A stretch of DNA of 64,000 nucleotides, from contig NZ_CP070499.1 in assembly GCF_016925615.1 (NCBI RefSeq), forward strand, positions 5,635,855 to 5,699,854. The letters are read 5' to 3'. The notes under the pieces are model-generated. The model was not told the DNA's origin. It ran no database searches and was given only the letters and a program-made list of their open reading frames with translations. Numbering within the stretch: the stretch's first letter is position 1; each line of letters begins with the position of its first letter. Below are positions 33,203 to 40,797 of the stretch, piece by piece. Source of the stretch: Natronosporangium hydrolyticum. Lineage in GTDB: Bacteria > Actinomycetota > Actinomycetes > Mycobacteriales > Micromonosporaceae. The position numbers were made by a program, and so were the translations under genes.

Positions 33203-33706
33203 GTGGCAAAAGCGGACGTGCTCGCACGGGTCAAACAGGACCTTGCGCTCGGCCACACCTACACCGCGACGCAACGGCTCCGGACCCTCGTCGCGATCCA
33301 GCCCGAGGACCTTGAGCTTCGCCATCTGCTCACCACCGTCTACCGGCAGACCGGCAACCTCGTCGAGGCCGGTCGATGGGCGTTCCTGCTCGACGACGTC
33401 ACCGACGAGGAGCGCGCCGCGTTCGAGCGGGCCAATCCTGACCCGTGGCTCCGGCTCCGGCTGCTGCGCTGGGACAGTCCAATTAGTGCGCTGCCGGACG
33501 CGGGTGCTCGCGAGCGGCTGACCGCGCTGACTGAGGAGGCGGCTGCAGCCGGCCCGCCGAGCACCTACGATGGGCCACTCTCGTCGCCCTCCCGTAGCCG
33601 CACCGCCGCGATCCCCTGCCTTTTCGTCATGATCGCGCTTGGGGTGGTCGGCATACTCGCCGCGATCGGCGTCTTCCGCATGATCACCTGGGTCATCGGG
33701 GGCTAA
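33203..33706 (+). CDS. DUF6584 family protein, shorter paralogue
   Basis: The 167-residue product shares with its upstream neighbour the order VLARVKQDLALG, ATQRLRTLVA, EDLELRHLLTTVYRQTGN and AGRWAFLL, and ends with a membrane helix (IPCLFVMIALGVVGILAAIGVF). It lacks the long Thr/Ala linker. GTG 33203 follows CGGAG. The two genes are 98 nt apart and likely arose by duplication; function unknown. Confidence 0.78.
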   Translation: MAKADVLARVKQDLALGHTYTATQRLRTLVAIQPEDLELRHLLTTVYRQTGNLVEAGRWAFLLDDVTDEERAAFERANPDPWLRLRLLRWDSPISALPDAGARERLTALTEEAAAAGPPSTYDGPLSSPSRSRTAAIPCLFVMIALGVVGILAAIGVFRMITWVIGG

Positions 33707-33727
33707 CCCCACCGTTGAGCTGTGCTT

Positions 33728-33806
33728 CTTGGTTGGCTGGGGAGGGATCTTGCATGCCGGAATGTCGGACATAACCGGACGCAAGATCCCTCCCCAGCCA
33801 ACCAAG
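33728..33806. repeat. Long perfect inverted repeat with 26-bp arms
   Basis: The left arm (33728-33753) starts CTTGGTTGGCTGGGGAGGGA; its exact complement is at 33781-33806, with a 27-nt loop containing GTCGGAC. It starts 21 nt after the DUF6584 stop. It may be a strong terminator or a small non-coding mobile-type palindrome. No target-site duplication is evident. Confidence 0.85.
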
Positions 33807-33839
33807 TCCGAAATGTCCGCAGCGTCGGCGGCGGCGCAC

Positions 33840-33894
33840 GGACGACGCGCGGACGACGCGCGGGCGGCGCGGGGGCGGCGTGTGGACGACGCGC
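33840..33894. repeat. Degenerate GGACGACGCGC repeats
   Basis: Exact copies of the 11-mer GGACGACGCGC occur at 33840-33850, 33851-33861 and 33884-33894, within a G/C-only stretch running to about 33945. It looks like a simple-sequence expansion in the spacer before the NfeD-like gene. Confidence 0.7.
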
Positions 33895-33993
33895 GGACGG
33901 CGTGTGGGGGCCCGGGTAGCGGCGCGGGGGCGGCCCGGGTGGCGGCCGAGGGCTATCCTCGGCTCACGGGAGTGTAGAGAGGGGAGGGTGGCG

Positions 33994-34509
33994 ATGGCTG
34001 CGATGACCGTGCTCTTCCTGATCATCGGTGGCGTGGGCGTGCTGTTGCTGGCGCTGGGTCTACTCGGCGTCGAACTGCTCGACATCGAAGGCTTCGTGCC
34101 GGTCGAGGTGGTCGCCGCCGGGCTGGGCGCCTTCGGCTTCGCCGCGGCGATCGCCAGCGCGTCACTCGACCAGCGGCCCCTCCCTGCGCTGCTGGCCGCC
34201 GGTGGCATCGGGGTCGTCGCGGCGATCCCGGCCGGCTGGCTGACCCTGCGGTTGACCCGGGCGGCGCAACACATGGCCACCGACGCCACGCCCACCACCG
34301 ACGACCTGCCCGGCATGCTCGCCGTCGTGATCACACCGATCCCGCTCGAGGGGTACGGCGAAGTCCGGCTCATGCTCGGCGGACAGCCGGTCAAGTTCAG
34401 CGCCACCGCCGACACCGCCGTCCCGTTGGGGGCAGAGGTCTTCGTCATCTCGGCCCGCAGCGAGACCAGCGTCTTCGTCGAACCGTTGCCGACGCAGACC
34501 ATTCCCTGA
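33994..34509 (+). CDS. NfeD-like membrane protein
   Basis: The 171-residue product has three membrane helices (TVLFLIIGGVGVLLLALGLL, VVAAGLGAFGFAAAIAS, LLAAGGIGVVAAIPAGWLTL) and a small C-terminal beta domain (GYGEVRLMLGGQPVKFSATADTAVPLGAEVFVI, in outline) of the OB-fold NfeD type. It lies 73 nt ahead of a flotillin gene; NfeD-flotillin pairs are common and act in membrane microdomains. GGGGAGG precedes ATG 33994; GTG 33988 is an alternative. Confidence 0.75.
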   Translation: MAAMTVLFLIIGGVGVLLLALGLLGVELLDIEGFVPVEVVAAGLGAFGFAAAIASASLDQRPLPALLAAGGIGVVAAIPAGWLTLRLTRAAQHMATDATPTTDDLPGMLAVVITPIPLEGYGEVRLMLGGQPVKFSATADTAVPLGAEVFVISARSETSVFVEPLPTQTIP

Positions 34510-34582
34510 GCGAGTCACCCGGCCACCGCGCTGCCGTGCGGTGGCCGGCTCCGTCCCACCCGCACCTGACCTTAAGGAAAGC

Positions 34583-36103
34583 ATGGAACCTCTCGTAATC
34601 GCGATCGGCGGCAGCGTGCTGCTGGTCTTCCTCCTCATCGTCTTCGTCATCTCCCGGATAAAGGTCGCCGGGCCGAACGAGGCGTTCATCGTCACCGGGC
34701 GCAAGGGCCGCACCACCAGCGCCGCCGACGGCACCCGGATCCGTGACCTCTCCGGTCAGAAGGTGGTCATGGGCGCCTCGGTGTTCGTGCTGCCGGTGGT
34801 CCAGAAGCTGCATACTCTCGACCTGTCCAGCCGCGGCATCCGGGTCGAGATCAACGGTGCGGTGAGCAAGCAGGGCATCCGGACCAATCTCCAGGGCGTG
34901 GCGATCGTCAAGGTCGGCGGATCCGAGACCGCGATCCGCGCCGCCGCCCAGCGGTTCCTGCACCAGCAGGCGGAGATCGACCAGTTCACCCGGGAAGTGC
35001 TCGCTGGCGCGCTGCGCTCGATCGTCGGCCGGCTCACCGTCGAGGAGATCATCCGGGACCGGGCGGCGTTCGCCTCAGCCGTGGCCGAAGAGGCCGAACA
35101 CTCGATGACCAACCAGGGTCTGGTGCTCGACACCTTCCAGTTGCAGGACATCTTCGCCGAAGGCTCCTACCTGGACGATCTGGGCCGGCCGGAGGCGGCT
35201 CGGGTACTCAAGGACGCGGCGATCGCCGAGGCCCAGGCCCGGCAGGCCGCGGAGCGGGAGCGGTTGATCGCCGAGGAGTCGATCGCCGAGTCCGAGCGCA
35301 ACCTGGAGATCAAGCGCACCGCCATCCAGGCCGAGATCGACGCCGCCAAGGCCCAGTCGGACGCCGCCGGGCCGCTCGCCAAGGCCGAGCGTGACCAGGC
35401 GATCCTGACCGAGCAGCACAAGGTGGCGCAGCGGCAGGCCGAGCTGAAGGACCGGGAACTCGACACCGAGATCCGTAAGCCCGCCGACGCGGCGCGGTAC
35501 CGGGTGGAGCAGGAGGCCGAGGGCGCCCGCAACGCCGACGTTTTCCGGGCGGACGCCGCCCGGCAGTCGACCATCGCCGCCGCCCAGGCCGAAGCCGAGC
35601 GGGCCCGACTGACCGGTGAGGGTGAGAAGGCGCACCGCTCCGCGCTCGCCGAAGCCGCCGCGGTCGAAGGCGCCAAGGAAGGTGAGGCGGAGCAGCAGCG
35701 CCGCTCGGCGATCGCCGAAGCGGTCGAGTTGGAGGGTAAGGCGGAGGCCGAAGCGATCCTGGCCAAGGGCCGGGCCGAGGCCGAGGCGATGCGGCTCAAG
35801 GCCGAGGCGTTCGAGAACTACGGCGAAGCGGCCGTGCTCGACCTGTTGGTGCGGGTGCTGCCGGATGTGGTGGGCGCCGCGTCGGAGCCGATGAAGGCGA
35901 TCGACAAGATGACCGTCATCTCCACCGACGGGGCGACGTCGCTCACCAAGTCGGTGGCGACCAACGTCTCGCAAGGGCTGCAGCTCGGCTCCGACCTGAC
36001 CGGGGTGGACCTGGCCGGCCTGTTGAGCCGGCTCGGCGAGCGGGCGGCCGGCGGCAACAACCACGACCAGCCGGAGTCGAAGCAGCAGGCGATCTCCGAG
36101 TAG
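34583..36103 (+). CDS. Flotillin-like SPFH protein
   Basis: The 506-residue protein starts with one membrane helix (LVIAIGGSVLLVFLLIVFVI), then the SPFH domain (GPNEAFIVTGRKG, LDLSSRGIRVEINGAVS, RSIVGRLTVEEII) and a long charged coiled coil rich in EA, ER and KA repeats (about 200-410), and finally a conserved flotillin C-terminus (VLDLLVRVLPDVV, MTVISTDGATSL). It forms membrane scaffolds. AAGGAAA precedes ATG 34583. Confidence 0.93.
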   Translation: MEPLVIAIGGSVLLVFLLIVFVISRIKVAGPNEAFIVTGRKGRTTSAADGTRIRDLSGQKVVMGASVFVLPVVQKLHTLDLSSRGIRVEINGAVSKQGIRTNLQGVAIVKVGGSETAIRAAAQRFLHQQAEIDQFTREVLAGALRSIVGRLTVEEIIRDRAAFASAVAEEAEHSMTNQGLVLDTFQLQDIFAEGSYLDDLGRPEAARVLKDAAIAEAQARQAAERERLIAEESIAESERNLEIKRTAIQAEIDAAKAQSDAAGPLAKAERDQAILTEQHKVAQRQAELKDRELDTEIRKPADAARYRVEQEAEGARNADVFRADAARQSTIAAAQAEAERARLTGEGEKAHRSALAEAAAVEGAKEGEAEQQRRSAIAEAVELEGKAEAEAILAKGRAEAEAMRLKAEAFENYGEAAVLDLLVRVLPDVVGAASEPMKAIDKMTVISTDGATSLTKSVATNVSQGLQLGSDLTGVDLAGLLSRLGERAAGGNNHDQPESKQQAISE

Positions 36104-36164
36104 AGCCGTCAGGTCATGACCAGATAGGGGGCGCGGCCGGCGCGATCGGCCGCGCCCTCACTGG

Positions 36165-36827
36165 TCAGTTGAGGCGTTCGTACCGGGCGGCGTACTGCCG
36201 GTCCTCGTCGCTGAACTCCGCGACCTGCCCGTCGCAGGTGAACGAGACCGGATCGGTGTCCAACTGGTACGGGAAGCTGCCGACCAGCGGCATCGTCGCC
36301 GTCGCGTTCGAGCTGGGGTCCACCAGCCGGAACTGCCCGTCGGCGGCCTGAAAGCCGAACTCGATCTGGCCCTGAACCGCCATCTCGACCGTGTCCCCCA
36401 GCGTCTGGGCCTCGAAGATGGTGGCGTCGCCGTAGTCGGCGCGACCGGTGCCGTCAGCGTGGAAGTCGAAGACCGGCCCCTCACCCACCAGCACCATCTG
36501 CCCGTCGAGCAGCGAGGCGATCCCGCCCGCCGACCCCTGGGTGACGGACACCGCCCGCCACGATCCGACGAGGCACTCGGCCTCGTCACCAACCGCGCCG
36601 GGAGCTCCGGTCACCGGGCCGTCGCCGAGCCCGCCGACCGGGTCGGTGGCTGCGCCGGTCGGGTCCCCGCCGGTTTGACCATCGAGGTGCGGGGATGCGC
36701 CGGTGTCCCGGTCGACCACCACGATCGCCGTGAACGCCCCACCGCTGATGATCACCGCCACCACCGAGGCGACGAACATCGGCACCGCGTGTCGATGTGT
36801 CCACGCCCACCGCTGCGACTGCATCAT
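36165..36827 (-). CDS. Membrane-anchored secreted protein, lipocalin-like domain, paralogue 1
   Basis: The protein has an N-terminal membrane helix after MQSQRWAWTHRHAVPMF and an external domain that begins ECLVGSWRAVS, which resembles the first strand of lipocalin-like domains, with strand-rich sequence to VSFTCDGQVAEFSDEDRQY. Two Cys (in ECLVG and FTCDG) could form a disulfide. The next gene has the same pattern. The start is put at ATG 36827 by analogy; no clear ribosome-binding site is seen. Function unknown. Confidence 0.7.
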   Translation of the reverse strand: MMQSQRWAWTHRHAVPMFVASVVAVIISGGAFTAIVVVDRDTGASPHLDGQTGGDPTGAATDPVGGLGDGPVTGAPGAVGDEAECLVGSWRAVSVTQGSAGGIASLLDGQMVLVGEGPVFDFHADGTGRADYGDATIFEAQTLGDTVEMAVQGQIEFGFQAADGQFRLVDPSSNATATMPLVGSFPYQLDTDPVSFTCDGQVAEFSDEDRQYAARYERLN

Positions 36828-36878
36828 GCGACGGTAGCCGACCCGGATCGGCCGGGCGGGCACGGAGTAGCCTGCCGG

Positions 36879-37418
36879 TCAGGGGCCGGCGCGCGCCAGC
36901 TCGGCGCGATAATCCCGGTCCTCGTGCGTGAACTCGAGCGTGTCACCCTCGCACTGATAAGCGAAGGGTTCGTCCACGTACCGCAACGGCTGCTCTAGCG
37001 GGATGCCGCTGACGGTGATCGTGGCACCGCCATCCGCCGTCTGGCTCAGATACCGGAAGGTCCCGTCGACAGCTTCGTATTCGAACTCGACGTGACCGCG
37101 CATCTCCAGCACCACCTGGCCGCCCGCTTGCCGGGTGCCGGAGCCGTGGTCGGAGATGCCGGTGCCGTCGGCCCGGTACTCCACCACCGGGCCGTCGCCG
37201 ACCAGCTCCAACCGCTGCTCGGTGAGCGGCACCGCTTCTTGCTGCGACACTGTGCGCCAACTGCCGACCAGACACTCTTCGCCGGCCACCGCCGCGCCGC
37301 TGCGTTCGAAGACCAGGACGGCGACCAGCGCCGAACTGGTGAGCAACACCGCGATCAGCGCGGTCACGAACATCGGCACGGCGTATCGGTATGTCCACGC
37401 CCACCGTTGCGACTGCAT
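36879..37418 (-). CDS. Membrane-anchored secreted protein, lipocalin-like domain, paralogue 2
   Basis: The 179-residue product shares MQSQRWAWTYRYAVPMF, ECLVGSWRTVS and YQCEGDTLEFTHEDRDY with the downstream neighbour but lacks its Gly/Pro-rich linker. ATG 37418 is preferred to GTG 37424 because AAGG lies 8 nt ahead of it. It is upstream of paralogue 1 in the same direction, 51 nt away, so both probably share a promoter in 37425-37472. Function unknown. Confidence 0.72.
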   Translation of the reverse strand: MQSQRWAWTYRYAVPMFVTALIAVLLTSSALVAVLVFERSGAAVAGEECLVGSWRTVSQQEAVPLTEQRLELVGDGPVVEYRADGTGISDHGSGTRQAGGQVVLEMRGHVEFEYEAVDGTFRYLSQTADGGATITVSGIPLEQPLRYVDEPFAYQCEGDTLEFTHEDRDYRAELARAGP

Positions 37419-37472
37419 GGCCACGACCTTAACCGGGCCTGACCACTATCGATCAGGCTGTGCCGCCGGCGC

Positions 37473-38924
37473 TCACTCGCCCGCCGGGCCGGCCGGCGGG
37501 GTCAGCCCTTCCCGGCGCGCCCAGGCGAGCAGCTCCGCCTCGGCCTCGTCCCGGGCCAGCGGGCCATGCTCCAGCCGCAGCTCTTTGAGGTGCTGCCAGG
37601 CCTTGCCCACCGCCGGCCCCGGCGGGATGCCGAGCAGCTCCATGATGGCGTTGCCGTCCAGGTCCGGCCGGACCTTGGCCAGATCCTCTTCGGCCTGCAG
37701 CCGCGCGATCCGCTCCTCCAACGCGTCGTAGTCGGCCGCCAACCCGGCGGCCTTTCGGCGGTTCCGGGTGGTGCAGTCGGAGCGGGTCAACTTGTGCAGT
37801 CGAGGTAGCAGGTCACCAGCGTCGGTGACGTACCGGCGCACCGCCGAGTCGGTCCATTCGCCGCGGCCGTAACCGTAGAAGCGCAGATGCAGCGCGACCA
37901 GCTTGGAGACCGCCGCGGTGACATCCTTCGGGAACCGCAGGGCCTTCATCCGGGCCCGGGTCATCCGGGCGCCGACGATCTCATGATGGTGGAAGCTGAC
38001 CCGCCCGTCGGGCCCGACCGCCTTGGTGGCTGGCTTGCCCACATCGTGCATGAGCGCCGCCATCCGCAGGATGAAGTCCGGGCCGTCCTCCTCATACGAG
38101 ACGGCGTTGCGGACCACGGTCAACGTGTGCTCGTAGACATCCTTGTGTTGCGCGTGCTCGTCGATCTCCAGCCGGAGCCCGGCCAGCTCCGGCAGGCACT
38201 GGTCGGCCAGGCCGGTGTCGACCAGCAGCCGCAGCCCAGCGACCGGGTCGTCGCCGCAGAGCAGCTTGGTCAGCTCGTCCCGGATCCGTTCGGCGGTGAT
38301 CCGGCGCAGGTCGCCGGCGAGGTCGCGCAGCGCCGACCGCACCGGCGGGTCGACCGAGAAGCCGAGCTGCGAGACGAACCGGGCGGCCCGCAGCATCCGG
38401 AGCGGATCGTCGCCGAACGACTCCTCCGGCGTACCGGGCGTACGCAGCAGCCGCTGGGCGAGGTCGCCGAGGCCGCCGTACGGGTCGGTGAACTGATGGT
38501 CGGGCAGTGATATCGCCATCGCGTTGACGGTGAAGTCGCGCCGCCGCAGGTCCTCGGTGAGGCTCGTGCCGTACTGCACCGTCGGGTTGCGGGTGACCCC
38601 GTCGTACGCGTCGGCCCGGAAGGTGGTGATCTCGCACCGGAGGCCGCGCCGGGCGGCGCCGATGGTGCCGAACTCGCGACCGGTCTCCCAGGTCGCCTCG
38701 GCCCACCCTTCCAACGCCTTGAGCGTCTGGTCCGGGTGGGCGTCGGTGCAGAAGTCCAGGTCGTTGCCGAGCCGCCCGAGCAGCGCGTCGCGCACCGGCC
38801 CACCGACCAGATACAGCTGGTGGCCGGCGGCGGTGAACCGGCGGGCGAGTTCGTCGGCGACCGGCCAGACCCGGACCAGCTCGGCGACGGCGCGGCGTTG
38901 GGCTGCGGTGAGTTCATCGGGCAT
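37473..38924 (-). CDS. CCA tRNA nucleotidyltransferase
   Basis: The 483-residue enzyme adds or repairs the 3' CCA of tRNA. It has LVGGPVRDALLGRLGNDLDFCTDA with the catalytic GG and DxD signature of class II nucleotidyltransferases, RRDFTVNAMAI, DPLRMLRAARFVSQLGF, and an HD domain (MRMAALMHDVGKPAT). This combination is standard for the actinobacterial enzyme, often called PcnA. Confidence 0.95.
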   Translation of the reverse strand: MPDELTAAQRRAVAELVRVWPVADELARRFTAAGHQLYLVGGPVRDALLGRLGNDLDFCTDAHPDQTLKALEGWAEATWETGREFGTIGAARRGLRCEITTFRADAYDGVTRNPTVQYGTSLTEDLRRRDFTVNAMAISLPDHQFTDPYGGLGDLAQRLLRTPGTPEESFGDDPLRMLRAARFVSQLGFSVDPPVRSALRDLAGDLRRITAERIRDELTKLLCGDDPVAGLRLLVDTGLADQCLPELAGLRLEIDEHAQHKDVYEHTLTVVRNAVSYEEDGPDFILRMAALMHDVGKPATKAVGPDGRVSFHHHEIVGARMTRARMKALRFPKDVTAAVSKLVALHLRFYGYGRGEWTDSAVRRYVTDAGDLLPRLHKLTRSDCTTRNRRKAAGLAADYDALEERIARLQAEEDLAKVRPDLDGNAIMELLGIPPGPAVGKAWQHLKELRLEHGPLARDEAEAELLAWARREGLTPPAGPAGE

Positions 38925-39000
38925 AGCCGCACCAACTTAGCGCAGTCCAGTGCGGGCGACTGCTGCGGCGGCACCGGCGGGGGCCGATAGGCTGCTCGGC

Positions 39001-40797
39001 ATGTCCGGTCGGCTGTACCGCAGCAACCACGCGCACCGCACCGCGAGCGCGTCGCGACCCGAGCCGCCGCCGGGACCGCCCGGTGCGCCGCCACCGGGTC
39101 CCCCCGGCGGGCCACCACCGCCGGCCGCCGAGACCGGCGGCGGGGACGCCCAAACCGGGGACTCCCACACCGGCGACTCCTACGACGAGGAGCTGGGCAG
39201 CGCCGCCGGGCACAGCGCGGTGATGGCGATCGGCAGCCTGGTCAGCCGCGGGACCGGCTTCCTCCGAGTGGTGATCATCGCGGCGGCGCTCGGCAGCACC
39301 CTGGTGGGCGACTCCTACACCACCGCGCAGTACTTCCCCGGCATGGTCTACGAGCTGCTGCTCGGCGGGATCCTGACCAGCGTCCTGGTGCCGGTGCTGG
39401 TGCGGGCCCGCAAGGCCGACCCGGACCGCGGCGAGGCGTTCACCCAACGGTTGGTGACCCTGGCCGTGGTCGCGCTCGGGGTCACCACGGCGCTGGCGGT
39501 GGCCGGCGCCCCGCTGCTCGCCTGGCTGGTCGCCGATCCGGAACAGCAGCCACTGGTCACCACGCTGTCGTACCTGATCCTGCCGACGATCTTCTTCTAC
39601 GGGATGGCCGGCCTGCTCACCGCGGTGCTCAACACCCGGGGCCACTTCGCGGCGCCGATGTGGGCGCCGATCCTGAACAACCTGGTGGTGATCGGCACTT
39701 TCGCGCTCTACCTGCTGATCTACGGCGCTGAGCCGATCGCACCGGCGCAGATGGACGCCGGCCGGATCGCGCTGATCGGTGGCGGCACCCTGCTGGGCAT
39801 CGTGGTACAGGCGGTGGGGTTGTGGCCGGCGCTGCGTCGGGTGGGGTTCCGGTTCCGGTTCCGGTTCGGTTTCCGGGCGCTCGGCCTGGGTGAGCTGGGC
39901 CGGCTCGGCGGCTGGATGTTCTGCTACGTCGCGGTCAACCAGGTCGGGGTCGTGGTGATGATGACCCTGCTGAACCGGGCGGCTGCGGAGCCGGGCAACG
40001 CCGGTCTGCTGATCTTCAACAACGTCTTCCTGTTGATGATGATGGCCCACGGCATCGTCGCGGTCTCGATCATCATGGCGCTGATGCCGCGGTTGAGCGC
40101 GGCCGCGGCCGACGGCCGGCGCGAGGACATGCTCGCCGACCTCGGCAAGGGCGCCCGGATGATGTCGGCGGTGCTGGCCCCGATCGCCGCCGCGTACGCG
40201 GTGTTGGCGCTGCCGATCTCGGCGACGCTGTTCCAGTTCGGCGCGTTCGACGCCGCCGCCGCCCGGGAGATGGCTCCGGTGTTGCTGATCGCGGGGGCGG
40301 CGCTGATCCCGTTCTCGTTGAGTCAGCTCACCACCTTCGCGTTCTACGCGATGCCGGACACCCGTACCCCGGCGCTGGTGAACATCGGGGTGGTGGCGCT
40401 CCGGATCGGCGTGCAGGTCGGGGTCTTCGTGGCGTTCTCGGCGTCGGTGGTGGCCGCCGGGATGATGCTCGGCAACGCTGTGTCCTATCTGGTCGCGGTG
40501 TTCGCCATGGGGTACCTGCTACGCCGGCGGCTGGGCCCGCTCGGCCTGCGCCGGGTGACGGTGAGCCTGGTCAAGATCGTGGTGGCGGCGATCGCGGCGG
40601 GCGGTGTCGGCTGGCTGGTGGTGTGGGCGGTGCCGGGCGGGGCCGAGCCGGGCAAGCTGCTCGCCGCCGGCCAGCTCGCCGCAGGTGGGCTCGCGCTCTG
40701 CCTGACCTACCTGGGATTGGCGTTGCTGCTGCGGATCTCCGAGGTCACTGAGGTGGTCGGGCTGGTGCGCCGCAAGTTGCTGCCGAGCCGTTCCTGA
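39001..40797 (+). CDS. murJ: Lipid II flippase MurJ
   Basis: The 598-residue protein has a Pro/Gly-rich cytosolic N-terminus (about 1-70) and about 14 membrane helices of the MurJ/MviN family, including SLVSRGTGFLRVVIIA, TAQYFPGMVYELLLGGIL, VLNTRGHFAAPMWAPILNN and FAFYAMPDTRTPALVNIG. It moves lipid II across the membrane for cell-wall synthesis. In mycobacteria the same protein carries a pseudokinase and extracellular domain at its C-terminus; here these are on the separate gene at 42814. ATG 39001 starts it. Confidence 0.94.
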   Translation: MSGRLYRSNHAHRTASASRPEPPPGPPGAPPPGPPGGPPPPAAETGGGDAQTGDSHTGDSYDEELGSAAGHSAVMAIGSLVSRGTGFLRVVIIAAALGSTLVGDSYTTAQYFPGMVYELLLGGILTSVLVPVLVRARKADPDRGEAFTQRLVTLAVVALGVTTALAVAGAPLLAWLVADPEQQPLVTTLSYLILPTIFFYGMAGLLTAVLNTRGHFAAPMWAPILNNLVVIGTFALYLLIYGAEPIAPAQMDAGRIALIGGGTLLGIVVQAVGLWPALRRVGFRFRFRFGFRALGLGELGRLGGWMFCYVAVNQVGVVVMMTLLNRAAAEPGNAGLLIFNNVFLLMMMAHGIVAVSIIMALMPRLSAAAADGRREDMLADLGKGARMMSAVLAPIAAAYAVLALPISATLFQFGAFDAAAAREMAPVLLIAGAALIPFSLSQLTTFAFYAMPDTRTPALVNIGVVALRIGVQVGVFVAFSASVVAAGMMLGNAVSYLVAVFAMGYLLRRRLGPLGLRRVTVSLVKIVVAAIAAGGVGWLVVWAVPGGAEPGKLLAAGQLAAGGLALCLTYLGLALLLRISEVTEVVGLVRRKLLPSRS

